A stretch of 64,000 nt of DNA from Pseudomonas sp. S09G 359 (GTDB lineage: Bacteria > Pseudomonadota > Gammaproteobacteria > Pseudomonadales > Pseudomonadaceae). Shown in pieces: positions 1 to 8,775 of this stretch; the first letter of the stretch is position 1; every line of letters starts with the position of its first letter. The notes beneath the pieces were generated by a model. It did not search any database. It worked only from the letters and a program-made list of their open reading frames with translations, and was not told where the DNA came from. A program made the translations under genes and the position numbers. The DNA is taken from the NCBI RefSeq assembly GCF_002843605.1, contig NZ_CP025263.1:1928501-1992500 (forward strand). Reading direction: 5' to 3'.

Positions 1-807
1 GAACAGCAGGGCGCGTTGGCTGCGGGCAGTTTGTCGACCCGCGAGGAACGCGCTGGCCCCTGGTGGGATTGGAGTGATGAAAAACATGCGCTGGAATGGC
101 TGTTTGCCGCCGGGCTGGTCACCGTGGCCGGGCGGCGTGGGTTTGAGCGCCTGTATGATTTGCCGGAACGGGTGATCCCCGCTGAGGCGCTGCAACTATC
201 CGTGAGCGAAGCCGAGGCCCAGCGTGGCCTGCTGCTGCACAGCGCCACCGCATTGGGTGTCGGCACGGAAAAAGACCTGCGCGATTACTTCCGCCTCGAC
301 CCCGCCGACAGCCGCGCCCGTTTGGCCGAACTGGTGGAGGACGGGCAGTTGCTGACCTGTCAGGTGCAAGGCTGGAAGCAGCCGGCGTATTGCCTGCCCG
401 AACCGAAAGTGCCACGCAAAGTGCCGGCCAGCGCCTTGCTGTCGCCGTTCGATTCACTGATCTGGGAACGCGCGCGCACCGAGCGCCTGTTTGATTTTCG
501 CTACCGCCTGGAGATCTACACCCCGCAGGATAAGCGGGTGTACGGCTACTACGTGCTGCCTTTTTTGCACAACGAGCGGATCGCCGCGCGCGTCGACCTG
601 CGTGCCGAACGCGCCAATGGGCGCCTGGCGGTGCATGCGGTGCACGAGGAGGAGCCGGGGCTGGATGAGGAGGGGATGCAGGCGTTGGCCGTGAACCTGC
701 GGCAGATGGCTGATTGGTTGGGGTTGGAGCAGGTGCAGCTCAATTGTCCGCGGGTGAGTGCTGATCGGTTGAGGGTGGCCATGCTCAGCATGGATGTTGG
801 CCTGTAG
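1..807 (+). CDS. YcaQ-family winged-helix DNA glycosylase, 5'-truncated by window edge
   Basis: The reading frame is open from the first base, so the N-terminus lies outside the window and about 268 C-terminal residues are present. The sequence resembles the YcaQ/AlkZ family (HTH_42 winged-helix proteins), which unhook interstrand DNA crosslinks by base excision. Visible family-like segments are the Trp-rich HALEWLFAAGLV helix region, the SPFDSLIWERARTERLFDF block and the YGYYVLPFLH block near residues 150-190. An internal TTG at 16 could be misread as a start, but coding clearly continues upstream. It ends 4 bases before a REP palindrome. The family call rests on remembered motifs; substrate specificity cannot be read from this fragment. 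Confidence 0.75.
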   Translation, partial: EQQGALAAGSLSTREERAGPWWDWSDEKHALEWLFAAGLVTVAGRRGFERLYDLPERVIPAEALQLSVSEAEAQRGLLLHSATALGVGTEKDLRDYFRLDPADSRARLAELVEDGQLLTCQVQGWKQPAYCLPEPKVPRKVPASALLSPFDSLIWERARTERLFDFRYRLEIYTPQDKRVYGYYVLPFLHNERIAARVDLRAERANGRLAVHAVHEEEPGLDEEGMQALAVNLRQMADWLGLEQVQLNCPRVSADRLRVAMLSMDVGL

Positions 808-811
808 GGCC

Positions 812-880
812 CCATCGGGGGCAAGCCCCCTCCCACAGGGGAACGCATTTCAAATGTGGGAGGGGGCTTGCCCCCGATGG
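812..880. repeat. REP doublet (inverted pair), GGGGGCTTGCCCCC type
   Basis: Two inverted arms run from ccatcgggggcaag to cttgcccccgatgg around a short AT-richer centre. Each arm has its own small hairpin (GGGGGcttgCCCCC). It lies between two convergent genes (ycaQ-like and DAHP synthase) and can act as a bidirectional transcript end. The same arm recurs at 3144-3217 and in hybrid form at 32705 and 60571. Confidence 0.9.
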
Positions 881-903
881 CGTCAGCCCTGACAACTAAG
901 GTC

Positions 904-2250
904 TCAGCGCTTGACCTGTTTCAACGTCTCAGCAATCAAAAACGCCAACTCCAGCGACTGATCCGCATTCATCCGCGGGTCGCAATGGGTGTGATAACGA
1001 TCCGACAACCCGTCTTCAGTGATCGGCCGCGCGCCGCCGATGCACTCGGTGACGTTCTGCCCGGTCATTTCGATATGAATCCCGCCGGCGTAGCTGCCCT
1101 CGGCCTGGTGCACCTGGAAGAACTCCTTCACTTCGCCAAGGATCTGCGCAAAGTCGCGGGTCTTGTAGCCGCTGCTGGCCTTGATGGTGTTGCCGTGCAT
1201 CGGGTCGGAACTCCACAGCACTTGCTTGCCTTCGCGCTGCACGGCACGGATCAGGTTTGGCAGGTGGTCGCCGACCTTGCCGGCGCCCATGCGTGCGATC
1301 AGGTTGAGGCGGCCGGGGTCGTTGTCCGGGTTGAGGATGTCGATCAAGCGGATAAGGTCGTCGGGGTTCATGCTTGGGCCGACCTTGACCCCGATCGGGT
1401 TGTTCACTCCGCGCAGGAATTCGACGTGGGCGCCGTCCAGCTGGCGCGTGCGGTCGCCGATCCACAGCATGTGCGCGGAGCAGTCGTAGTAGTCGTTGGT
1501 CAGGCTGTCGCGACGCACAAAGGCTTGCTCGTAGTTGAGCAGCAGCGCTTCGTGGGCGGTGAAGAAGCTGGTCTCGCGCAGTTGCGGCGAGCTGTCCATG
1601 CCGCAGGCGCGCATAAAAGCCAGGGTTTCATCGATGCGGTCGGCCAACTGGCTGTATTTTTCCGCCAGGGCGGAGTTGGCGATAAAGTCCAGGTTCCACT
1701 TGTGCACCTGGTGCAGGTCGGCAAAACCGCCTTGGGCAAACGCGCGCAGCAGGTTCAGGGTGGCGGTGGACTGGTGGTAGGACTGCAACAGGCGGTCCGG
1801 GTCCGGCACACGGCTTTTTTCGTCGAAACCGATACCGTTGACGATATCGCCACGGTAGGCGGGCAGGGTGATGCCATTGATGGTTTCATCGTTGGCCGAA
1901 CGCGGCTTGGCGAACTGGCCGGCCATGCGCCCGACTTTGACCACCGGGCAACCGGCGGCAAAGGTCATCACAATGGCCATCTGCAGTAGCACCTTGAAGG
2001 TGTCGCGGATTTTCGCCGCGGAGAACTCGGCAAAGCTCTCGGCGCAGTCGCCGCCCTGCAGCAGGAACGCGCGGCCCTGGGTCACTTCGGCAAACTGACG
2101 GCGCAACTCGCGGGCTTCCCCGGCAAACACCAGTGGCGGGTAGCTGGCCAGGTTCTGCTCCACTTGCAGCAAGTGTGCAGCGTCCGGGTACTGGGGTTGT
2201 TGCTGGATCGGCAGGGCGCGCCAGCTGTCGGGGCTCCAGGGTTGGCTCAT
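904..2250 (-). CDS. Class II 3-deoxy-7-phosphoheptulonate (DAHP) synthase
   Basis: Catalyses the first step of the shikimate pathway, condensing phosphoenolpyruvate and erythrose 4-phosphate to DAHP in the cytoplasm. Type II (plant/mycobacterial) hallmarks are visible: [12 protein letters not shown] near residue 65, [14 protein letters not shown] near 105, SDPMHGNT near 320 and a C-terminal [11 protein letters not shown] block. The 448-residue length is normal for the class. Two adjacent ATGs occur at 2253 and 2250; I use 2250, giving an MSQPWSP start, since the upstream sequence does not decide between them. It is monocistronic and convergent with the preceding gene. The type II enzyme is unrelated in sequence to the AroF/G/H type I enzymes, so a type I paralogue elsewhere is likely. 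Confidence 0.95.
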   Translation of the reverse strand: MSQPWSPDSWRALPIQQQPQYPDAAHLLQVEQNLASYPPLVFAGEARELRRQFAEVTQGRAFLLQGGDCAESFAEFSAAKIRDTFKVLLQMAIVMTFAAGCPVVKVGRMAGQFAKPRSANDETINGITLPAYRGDIVNGIGFDEKSRVPDPDRLLQSYHQSTATLNLLRAFAQGGFADLHQVHKWNLDFIANSALAEKYSQLADRIDETLAFMRACGMDSSPQLRETSFFTAHEALLLNYEQAFVRRDSLTNDYYDCSAHMLWIGDRTRQLDGAHVEFLRGVNNPIGVKVGPSMNPDDLIRLIDILNPDNDPGRLNLIARMGAGKVGDHLPNLIRAVQREGKQVLWSSDPMHGNTIKASSGYKTRDFAQILGEVKEFFQVHQAEGSYAGGIHIEMTGQNVTECIGGARPITEDGLSDRYHTHCDPRMNADQSLELAFLIAETLKQVKR

Positions 2251-2373
2251 CATGAACTCGTTTGGCTGATTGACGGTCGGGCGCCAATGTTATCAGCAAT
2301 TAGTGCGTGACCTGCTGCTGCCGGTTGGCTGACAATCGCGGCTTTGCCGTGCGGTAACCCTTTAGGAGTAGTG

Positions 2374-3129
2374 ATGAGCGAGGAGCGTGTCGAGCACCTG
2401 CTGGCCGAAGTCCATGATGATTTCGGCATGATCCGTGTGCTCGAAGTGGCCGACTACCGGTTTCTCGAATTTGGCGACGCCATCGAGCAAAGCTGCGTTT
2501 TTACCGCCGACCCGAGCTGGCTGGAGTACGACTACACCCGCGCGATGCTGATTGGCGCGTTGTGCCATGAGCTGCCGGAGAGTGCGCTGTTCCTCGGCCT
2601 GGGCGCCGGTACGCTGACCCAGGCGTGCCTCAAGTTCTTGCCGCTGGAAGACGTCGAAGCCATCGAACTGCGCCCCGATGTGCCGCGCCTGGCCATTGAG
2701 TACCTTGGGCTGGACGACGACCCACGGCTCTACATCCGCATCGGCGACGCCTTGCAGTTACTCGATACCGCCGAGCCGGCGGATCTGATTTTCGTCGACC
2801 TGTATACCGACGTCGGCCCAGGCGTGGGCCACCTGGCCTGGAGCTTCCTGGAAAACTGCCAGAAAAAACTCAACCCCGGCGGTTGGCTGGTGATCAACCA
2901 GTGGGCCACCGACGATGGCAAACCGCTGGGGGCCGCATTGTTGCGCGGGTTGTACCACCGGCATTACTGGGAATTGCCGGTGAAGGAGGGCAATGTGATT
3001 CTGCTGGTGCCTTCGGAGTTGGATCAGGAGCTGGACCTGGATGCGCTGACGGCCCGTGCCGAGGCGTTGGCGCCGCGGCTGGGGTACTCGTTGCAGCCGT
3101 TGATCAAGGCGATTCGGCCGGCGACCTAA
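2374..3129 (+). CDS. Spermidine-synthase-like (SpeE-fold) protein
   Basis: A 251-residue protein with a Rossmann-type aminopropyl/methyltransferase fold. It has a glycine-rich nucleotide loop LFLGLGAGTLTQ near residue 75, an acidic EAIELRPDV strand, GDALQLLD near 125 and DLIFVDLYTDVGPG near 140, then NPGGWLVINQW. This order fits the spermidine synthase superfamily. The catalytic region is not the standard DSTDPxGPA, so the true substrate is open. The start is ATG at 2374, with AGGAG at 2364-2368 five bases upstream; a TTG 30 bases earlier in the same frame is a poorer choice. It is divergent from the DAHP synthase gene and followed directly by a REP doublet. Confidence 0.75.
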   Translation: MSEERVEHLLAEVHDDFGMIRVLEVADYRFLEFGDAIEQSCVFTADPSWLEYDYTRAMLIGALCHELPESALFLGLGAGTLTQACLKFLPLEDVEAIELRPDVPRLAIEYLGLDDDPRLYIRIGDALQLLDTAEPADLIFVDLYTDVGPGVGHLAWSFLENCQKKLNPGGWLVINQWATDDGKPLGAALLRGLYHRHYWELPVKEGNVILLVPSELDQELDLDALTARAEALAPRLGYSLQPLIKAIRPAT

Positions 3130-3143
3130 GTTGTCTTTGCCGG

Positions 3144-3217
3144 CCTCATCGGGAGCAAGCCCCCTCCCACATTTGCAATGCATTCCAAGTGTGGGAGGGG
3201 GCTTGCCCCCGATGAGG
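3144..3217. repeat. REP doublet, GGGGGCTTGCCCCC type
   Basis: Inverted arms cctcatcgggagcaagcccc and ggggcttgcccccgatgagg flank a central aatgcatt. The left arm carries one change (GGGAGCAAG instead of GGGGGCAAG). It sits between the convergent speE-like and crotonase genes. Confidence 0.88.
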
Positions 3218-3233
3218 CCATCACTGCCTACAC

Positions 3234-4025
3234 TCAAATGCCCTTGAACACCCCCGGCCGCTTCTCAACCATCGCCCGCACCCCTTCCTTGGCATCCTCA
3301 CTGTTAAGCAACTTATCCACCATCGGCGGCAACGCGGCGGCCGCCACGGTTTCACCTTCCATGCGCGCCAACCGCGCCGACATCAACGTAGCCTGAACGC
3401 CCAGCGGTGCCTGGCGCGCAATGCGAGTAGCCAGCTCGATGGCGCGTGGCAGCAAGTCTTCACTGGCCATCACTTCCTGCACCAAGCCCAGGCGCAGGGC
3501 GTCATGGGCGTCGAACTCGTCGCCGGTGAGCAACCAGCGCATCGCGTTGCCCCAGCCGGCGATCTGATGAAAGCGCAAGGTCGCGCCGCCAAAGGGGAAG
3601 ATCCCGCGCTGCACTTCCATCTGGGCAAAGCGCGTGTTGCTCGCGCACAGATTGATATCCGCCGCGAGCATCAATTCGATACCAATGGTCAGGCAGTAAC
3701 CCTGGGCGGCCACGATCACCGGTTTATTGACCCTGGGGCCAGCGAACACGCCCCAGGGATCGCAACCCCCCAACGGTGGTTGCCAGCCGCCGGCCATCAC
3801 GGCACTGACATTGGCCAGGTCCAGGCCGGCGGTAAAATGGTCGCCGTGGGCAAACACCACAGCCACCCGGGCGTCGTCGTTTCGATCAAATTCGCCATAG
3901 GCCAGGCTCAGCTCGTTAAGCAAATCCAGGTCAAAAGCGTTGCGCTTGGCCACCCGGTCCAGGCCCAGCAACAGGACATGGCCCTGGAGTTCACGGCTGA
4001 CGCGGCTGCTGCTGGCTTGATTCAT
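3234..4025 (-). CDS. Enoyl-CoA hydratase/isomerase (crotonase) family protein
   Basis: A 263-residue crotonase-fold enzyme, so it should act on acyl-CoA thioesters in the cytoplasm. The oxyanion-hole segments are visible as HFTAGLDL (about residues 65-72) and AAQGYCLTIGIEL (about 108-120). Glutamates matching both catalytic positions of classical hydratases are present: one in GIEL, one in FAQMEV. The conserved GIFPFGG stretch follows. The start is ATG at 4025. It has no fatty-acid-oxidation neighbours, so whether it is a hydratase, an isomerase or a detoxifying thioesterase-like member cannot be said. It is divergent from deaD, separated by a long regulatory gap. Confidence 0.85.
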   Translation of the reverse strand: MNQASSSRVSRELQGHVLLLGLDRVAKRNAFDLDLLNELSLAYGEFDRNDDARVAVVFAHGDHFTAGLDLANVSAVMAGGWQPPLGGCDPWGVFAGPRVNKPVIVAAQGYCLTIGIELMLAADINLCASNTRFAQMEVQRGIFPFGGATLRFHQIAGWGNAMRWLLTGDEFDAHDALRLGLVQEVMASEDLLPRAIELATRIARQAPLGVQATLMSARLARMEGETVAAAALPPMVDKLLNSEDAKEGVRAMVEKRPGVFKGI

Positions 4026-4232
4026 GGGGTGTGCCCTCGGGCGCGGGTGGGGTTTCGGAGCTATTTCGGAGCAACGAGTCTCAATGCGTAGGTGAAACGT
4101 TTAAGCGTTATGACCAGCAGGGCCGGGCCTTTGAAAAATAGACCCTGGCGGGCATCTACGCAAAGACTGTGACGCAGCGCGGTTTATCGGTGTTTCCCGA
4201 TAAAAAAAGCTCCCTTTTTCAGCTATTTCCGG

Positions 4233-4458
4233 TATAGTGCGCGCCGGCCTTTAACCGGGCCGCGTTTAGGTAGCGCAATTCCCCGAAGTCAGCTTCGGCT
4301 GCACGTCCGCACAGCGGACTCTCCCTTGACGAATCTTTTTCATTCATTCGTTTTCGCAAATCCCCGCCGACAAAGCAGCCAGGGCGACTCTTGAGTCTCA
4401 ACACGGCATGCGCAGCTTTGGAGCATGGGTCTTTGCGGATGCACTTAGAGGCAGACCC
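4233..4458 (+). promoter_or_regulatory. deaD promoter region and long structured 5' leader
   Basis: The 433-base gap between the crotonase gene and deaD has no convincing gene. TATAGT at 4233-4238, followed by a GC-rich discriminator, is a plausible -10 box; no good -35 is seen. The following 220 bases contain three clean hairpins: CCGAAG/CTTCGG at 4283-4298, GTCCGC/GCGGAC at 4305-4319 and GACTC/GAGTC at 4386-4397. Long leaders with autocontrol are known for deaD/csdA-type cold-shock helicases in other bacteria. That this one works the same way is inference. Confidence 0.5.
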
Positions 4459-6132
4459 ATGACCCAGGAAACCGGCGGCTTCGCCGCTTTTAATCTTAAC
4501 CCGAACATTCTTGCTGCCGTCATCGCGACCGGCTACGAAGAACCTTCGGCGATTCAGCAGCAATCGATCCCGATCATCATGGCCGGCCAGGACATGATTG
4601 GCCAGGCGCAAACCGGTACCGGTAAAACCGCCGCGTTCGCCCTGCCTATCCTGCACTGCATCGATCCTGCCAAGCGCGAGCCGCAAGCCCTGATCCTGGC
4701 GCCAACCCGTGAGTTGGCGCTGCAAGTAGCAACCGCTTTCGAAACCTACGCCAAGCAAATGCCAGGCGTAACCGTTGTGGCCGTTTACGGCGGCGCGCCT
4801 ATGGGCCCACAACTGAAAGCCATCCGTAACGGCGCACAGATTGTTGTCGCCACTCCGGGCCGTCTGTGCGACCACCTGCGTCGTGACGAGAAAGTGCTGT
4901 CGACCGTGAACCACCTGGTTCTCGACGAAGCTGACGAAATGTTGAAGCTGGGCTTCATGGATGACCTGGAAGTCATCTTCAAGGCGCTGCCACCGACCCG
5001 TCAGACCGTACTGTTCTCGGCCACCCTGCCACAGTCGATCCGTGCCATTGCCGAACGCCACCTGCGCGATCCGCAACACGTGAAGATCCAGACCAAGACT
5101 CAGACCGTTACCGCGATCGAACAGGCTCACCTGTTGGTTCACGCTGACCAGAAGACCTCGGCTGTATTGAGCCTGCTGGAAGTCGAAGACTTCGACGCCC
5201 TGATCATGTTCGTGCGCACCAAGCAAGCGACCCTGGACCTGGCCAGTGCCCTGGAAGCCAAAGGCTACAAAGCCGCTGCGCTGAACGGTGACATCGCCCA
5301 GAACCAACGTGAGCGCGTAATCGACTCCCTCAAGGATGGCCGTCTGGACATCGTTGTAGCGACCGACGTTGCCGCCCGTGGCCTTGACGTTCCACGTATC
5401 ACCCACGTATTCAACGTTGACATGCCTTACGACCCAGAGTCCTACGTGCACCGTATCGGCCGTACTGGCCGTGCAGGTCGCGAAGGTCGCGCACTGCTGC
5501 TGGTGACTCCACGTGAGCGCCGCATGCTGCAAGTGATCGAGCGTGTAACCGGTCAGAAAGTAGCCGAAGTGCGCCTGCCGGACGCTCAGGCTGTTCTGGA
5601 TGCGCGCATCAAGAAACTGACCAACAGCCTGTCGCCGCTGGTGGCTGACGCTGAATCGACCCACGGCGACCTGCTGGACCGCCTGACCGCCGATATCGGT
5701 TGCACCCCACGTGCCCTGGCTGCAGCCCTGCTGCGCAAAGCTACCAACGGTCAGGCCCTGACCCTGGCAGCCATCGAGAAAGAACGCCCACTGGTCCCGA
5801 ACAACGCGCCACGCGGTGATCGTCCAGAGCGTACTGGCGACCGTCCAGACCGTGGTGATCGTGAGCGTCGCGCTCCGGTTCCATTGGCTGAAGGCCGTGC
5901 TCGTTGCCGTACCGCGCTGGGTGCGCGTGATGGTATCGCGGCCAAGAACCTGCTGGGCGCTATCCTCAACGAGGGTGGCCTGGCACGTGAAGCCATCGGT
6001 CGCATCCAGGTCCGTGACAGCTTCTCCCTGGTGGAGCTGCCGGAAGACGGTCTGGAAAAACTGCTGGCCAAGCTGAAAGACACTCGCGTTGCCGGTAAGC
6101 AGCTGAAGCTGCGTCGCTACCGCGAAGATTGA
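4459..6132 (+). CDS. deaD: DEAD-box ATP-dependent RNA helicase, DeaD/CsdA type
   Basis: A 557-residue RNA helicase expected to help ribosome assembly and mRNA turnover, especially in the cold. The full motif series is present: Q-motif region YEEPSAIQQQSIP, Walker A AQTGTGKT, PTRELA, DEAD (VLDEADEM), SAT (LFSATLP), then the second RecA domain with ATDVAARGLD and HRIGRTGRAGR. A DbpA-type RNA-binding domain sits near residues 475-555 after an Arg/Asp-rich linker. The start is ATG at 4459 (MTQETGG) after AGAGGCAG; an upstream in-frame ATG at 4408 lacks a ribosome site. Codon choice is noticeably richer in CGT, GTT and GCT than in its neighbours, as in highly expressed genes. It ends at a strong terminator. 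Confidence 0.95.
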   Translation: MTQETGGFAAFNLNPNILAAVIATGYEEPSAIQQQSIPIIMAGQDMIGQAQTGTGKTAAFALPILHCIDPAKREPQALILAPTRELALQVATAFETYAKQMPGVTVVAVYGGAPMGPQLKAIRNGAQIVVATPGRLCDHLRRDEKVLSTVNHLVLDEADEMLKLGFMDDLEVIFKALPPTRQTVLFSATLPQSIRAIAERHLRDPQHVKIQTKTQTVTAIEQAHLLVHADQKTSAVLSLLEVEDFDALIMFVRTKQATLDLASALEAKGYKAAALNGDIAQNQRERVIDSLKDGRLDIVVATDVAARGLDVPRITHVFNVDMPYDPESYVHRIGRTGRAGREGRALLLVTPRERRMLQVIERVTGQKVAEVRLPDAQAVLDARIKKLTNSLSPLVADAESTHGDLLDRLTADIGCTPRALAAALLRKATNGQALTLAAIEKERPLVPNNAPRGDRPERTGDRPDRGDRERRAPVPLAEGRARCRTALGARDGIAAKNLLGAILNEGGLAREAIGRIQVRDSFSLVELPEDGLEKLLAKLKDTRVAGKQLKLRRYRED

Positions 6133-6160
6133 TCCGCCCTTGGGCTGATTGATCGCACAT

Positions 6161-6193
6161 AAAAAATCCCCGACTGGTTCGGGGATTTTTTTT
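6161..6193. terminator. Bidirectional intrinsic terminator between deaD and ygiD-like gene
   Basis: The stem ATCCCCGA/TCGGGGAT has an A-run on its left and a run of eight T on its right, so it can end transcripts from both sides. Confidence 0.92.
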
Positions 6194-6228
6194 GCTTTGG
6201 ATTTAACTCATCCTTGGATTTTTATCGA

Positions 6229-6996
6229 TCAGCCGAAGCGGTAGATGTCCATGCCCAACGCGCCCATGGTGAAGCCTTTGTGGGCCACGCTGAACTCACC
6301 TCCGGCGCCGCGGGCAAAGTACAACGGCAGCAGGTGTTCATCGCTGGGATGGCTGCGCACGGCATGCGGTGCCTGGCGGCGATAGTCGTGCAAGGCGGCC
6401 TCGTCGTTGGCGGCGAGTTTATCCACTACCCAGTCCCGGAAGTCGCGCGCCCACGGCTCAATGCTTTCAGGGCCGGCATGCCAATTCAACTCACCGAGGT
6501 TATGGGTGATGCTGCCGGAACCGATCAACAGCACGCCTTGCTCGCGCAAGCTGGCCAGGGCATGCCCGACCCGTGTCTGCAGGGCAGGGCCCATGCGGCT
6601 GGGCAGGGACACCTGCACCACCGGGATATCCGCCGCCGGGTACATCAGTGACAACGGCACCCAGGTGCCATGGTCGAAGGGCCGCTGGTTGTCGAGGCGT
6701 GCGTTGAGGCCGTCGGCCTGCAGCAGTTGCACAATCTCACCGGCCAGCTGCGGGTCGCCCGGCGCCGGGTATTGCACGGCAAACAGTTCGCGGGGGAAGC
6801 CCCCAAAATCGTGCCAGGTTTCGGGGGCGGCGCTGCCGCTGACAGATAATTCCTGGCTTTCCCAATGTGCCGACACCACCACAATGGCCTTGGGGCGCGG
6901 CAGTTCAGCGGCCAGGCGCGCCAAGGCCGGGCCGCTGGCACCGGGTTGCAGGGCCAGCATGGGCGAACCATGGGAGATAAACAGGCTAGGGAACAT
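6229..6996 (-). CDS. LigB-type extradiol ring-cleavage dioxygenase (YgiD-like)
   Basis: A 255-residue member of the class III extradiol dioxygenase family, like E. coli YgiD (4,5-DOPA dioxygenase), using non-haem iron to open catechol rings. Metal-ligand-like histidines appear at the expected places: FISHGSPM (residues 6-13), VVVSAHWE (about 39-46), FDHGTWVPL (about 108-116) and a later GSGSITHNLG. The C-terminal end (GEFSVAHKGFTMGALGMDIYRF) is typical of the family. It is divergent from tpm across a 103-base AT-rich spacer holding a palindrome at 7037-7049. No aromatic catabolic genes are nearby, so its natural substrate is unknown. Confidence 0.88.
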   Translation of the reverse strand: MFPSLFISHGSPMLALQPGASGPALARLAAELPRPKAIVVVSAHWESQELSVSGSAAPETWHDFGGFPRELFAVQYPAPGDPQLAGEIVQLLQADGLNARLDNQRPFDHGTWVPLSLMYPAADIPVVQVSLPSRMGPALQTRVGHALASLREQGVLLIGSGSITHNLGELNWHAGPESIEPWARDFRDWVVDKLAANDEAALHDYRRQAPHAVRSHPSDEHLLPLYFARGAGGEFSVAHKGFTMGALGMDIYRFG

Positions 6997-7036
6997 AAGA
7001 GGGGTCCTGAGCGTTAATATGGGCCCATCTTCAATC

Positions 7037-7049
7037 AGATCATTGATCT
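7037..7049. promoter_or_regulatory. Palindrome in the ygiD-tpm divergent spacer
   Basis: AGATCATTGATCT is a perfect 13-base palindrome with a central T. It lies in an AT-rich divergent promoter region where a regulator could control either gene. The protein that binds it is not known. Confidence 0.35.
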
Positions 7050-7099
7050 AAATCTAATATAAGTTTTAGCGCTATTTGATCGAATTTTCGGGGTGATCC

Positions 7100-7759
7100 A
7101 TGGAGCCTAAGTTTTGGCAGGAGCGCTGGGCGCGCAATCAGATCGGTTTTCATCTGCCCGAGGTCAACCCCTACCTGCAACGCCATTGGCCAACGCTGGC
7201 CTTGCCTGACGGCGCGAAGGTGCTGGTGCCGCTGTGTGGCAAGAGCCTGGACCTGATGTGGCTGGCCAGCCACGGGTTGCGGGTGATGGGGGTGGAGCTG
7301 TCAGAGCAGGCGGTGGAGGCGTTCTTCAGCGAGCAGAACCTCACGCCACGCATCAGCCAGCGCGGTGGGTTCAAGGTGTACCAGGCTGATTTGATCGAGC
7401 TGTGGTGCGGGGATGTCTTCGCCCTGGAAGCCGAGATGCTCGCCGACTGCACCGCGCTCTACGACCGCGCCGCATTGATCGCCTTGCCGCCGTTGATGCG
7501 CGCGCAGTATGCCGAGCATCTGAACCACCTGTTGCAACGGGGCTGCCAGGGCCTGCTGGTCACCCTTGATTACGAGCAGACGCAAAAGGCCGGCCCACCG
7601 TTTGCGGTGACCGATGAGGAAGTGAAGGTGTTGCTGGGGGCGCACTGGGCGCTGCAAGTGCTGGAAGAACAGGACGTGCTGGGGGAGAGTTGGAAGTTTG
7701 TGCAGGACGGCGTCACGCGGCTTGAGGAGCGGGTGTATCGGATTACTAGGGTTGCGTAG
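7100..7759 (+). CDS. tpm: Thiopurine S-methyltransferase
   Basis: A 219-residue SAM-dependent methyltransferase. Bacterial Tpm proteins methylate thiopurines and, in pseudomonads, have been linked to tellurite and selenium methylation. Family features are the N-terminal [14 protein letters not shown] motif (residues 5-18), the SAM loop [16 protein letters not shown] (about 42-57), [15 protein letters not shown], and [11 protein letters not shown] near residue 130. Length and start match the family: an ATG 6 bases after ggggtg. It is monocistronic and divergent from the ygiD-like gene, and ends just before a short REP-related element. Confidence 0.95.
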   Translation: MEPKFWQERWARNQIGFHLPEVNPYLQRHWPTLALPDGAKVLVPLCGKSLDLMWLASHGLRVMGVELSEQAVEAFFSEQNLTPRISQRGGFKVYQADLIELWCGDVFALEAEMLADCTALYDRAALIALPPLMRAQYAEHLNHLLQRGCQGLLVTLDYEQTQKAGPPFAVTDEEVKVLLGAHWALQVLEEQDVLGESWKFVQDGVTRLEERVYRITRVA

Positions 7760-7767
7760 GCCAGAAG

Positions 7768-7808
7768 GTGGGAGGGGGCAAGTCGAATCGTCGCACCGCC
7801 CCTCCCAC
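7768..7808. repeat. Short REP-related element, long-insert type
   Basis: Outer inverted repeats GTGGGAGGGG and CCCCTCCCAC flank a core gcaagtcgaatcgtcgcacc. That core is the insert that distinguishes the longer REP arms at 57557-57675. Here only one arm remains, folded on itself, which suggests a truncated or recombined doublet. Confidence 0.75.
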
Positions 7809-7842
7809 ATTTTTGACCGTGACCAACTTGAGACACATGGAC

Positions 7843-7872
7843 AAAAAAAGGGGCGATCAGATCGCCCCTTTC
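7843..7872 (-). terminator. Intrinsic terminator of htpX
   Basis: The stem AAGGGGCGAT/ATCGCCCCTT has a three-base loop and is followed, reading leftward, by a seven-base T-run. It starts 15 bases past the htpX stop codon. Confidence 0.92.
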
Positions 7873-7887
7873 TATGTCACCTGGCTA

Positions 7888-8775
7888 TCAGCCCCGACGA
7901 CGCAGTGCGTCGATCCGCTCTTCCAGCGGCGGGTGGCTCATGAACAGGCGCGCCATGCCCTGTTTGATACCGCCGTTGATACCGAAGGCGGTCAGGCTGT
8001 CCGGCATATGCACCGGCAGGCCTTGTTCGGAGCGCAGGTGTTGCAGCGCTGCAATCATTGCGCCGGTACCGGCCAGGCGTGCGCCGGCTTCGTCTGCACG
8101 GAATTCGCGTTTGCGCGAGAACCACATGGTGATTGCACTGGCCAGGAAGCCCAGCACCACTTCAGCGAAGATGGTCGCCACGAAGTAGGCAATGCCGCGA
8201 CCTTCTTCGTTCTTGAAGATCACCTTGTCGACAAAGTTGCCGATGATCCGTGCAAAGAACATCACGAAGGTGTTCACCACGCCCTGTACCAGCGCCAGGG
8301 TGACCATGTCACCGTTGGCCACGTGGCCGATCTCGTGGGCCAGCACCGCTTTCACTTCATCGTAGGAGAAGCGTTCGAGCATGCCCTGGCTCACCGCAAC
8401 GAGTGCGTCGTTCTTGTTCCAGCCGGTGGCAAAGGCGTTGGCTTCATACGCCGGGAAGATCCCCACTTCCGGCATCTTGATGCCAGCCTCGCGGGACAAC
8501 TCCTCGACGGTCTGCAGCAACCATTGCTCATGCCGGGTACGTGGCTGGGTGATGACCTGGGTGCTGGTGCTCATTTTCGCCATCCACTTGGAGATGAACA
8601 GCGAGAACAGCGAGCCGGCAAAACCAAAGACCGCACAGAAAACCAGCAGCTGATTGAGGTTCAGGTCAACCCCGTTGGCCGCCATGAACCCGTTGAAGCC
8701 GAAAAGGCTCAGGGTGATGCTGGCAATCAGCACGACCGCCAGGTTAGTGGCCAAGAACAGCAGGATGCGCATCAT
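7888..8775 (-). CDS. htpX: HtpX, inner-membrane zinc metalloprotease
   Basis: A 295-residue M48-family protease of the inner membrane that degrades damaged membrane proteins alongside FtsH. Two N-terminal membrane helices (about residues 4-24 and 38-60) precede the zinc motif HEIGH near residue 145. Two more hydrophobic segments follow, then the third-ligand region [10 protein letters not shown] near 225. Length agrees with E. coli HtpX. Two ATGs are adjacent at 8775 and 8772; an AGGAGA lies about 12 bases upstream. A very good promoter lies 45-75 bases before the start (8821-8849), and a terminator follows the gene, so it is a single-gene unit. Confidence 0.96.
   Translation of the reverse strand: MMRILLFLATNLAVVLIASITLSLFGFNGFMAANGVDLNLNQLLVFCAVFGFAGSLFSLFISKWMAKMSTSTQVITQPRTRHEQWLLQTVEELSREAGIKMPEVGIFPAYEANAFATGWNKNDALVAVSQGMLERFSYDEVKAVLAHEIGHVANGDMVTLALVQGVVNTFVMFFARIIGNFVDKVIFKNEEGRGIAYFVATIFAEVVLGFLASAITMWFSRKREFRADEAGARLAGTGAMIAALQHLRSEQGLPVHMPDSLTAFGINGGIKQGMARLFMSHPPLEERIDALRRRG

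Noticed and set aside
856-1989. A 377-codon frame opposite the DAHP synthase gene
   Set aside because: It starts inside a REP element (MGGGLPPM arises from the palindrome) and mirrors a well-supported enzyme gene.
4219-5664. A 481-codon frame opposite deaD
   Set aside because: It overlaps the motif-rich helicase core and has no family-like sequence; a shadow frame.
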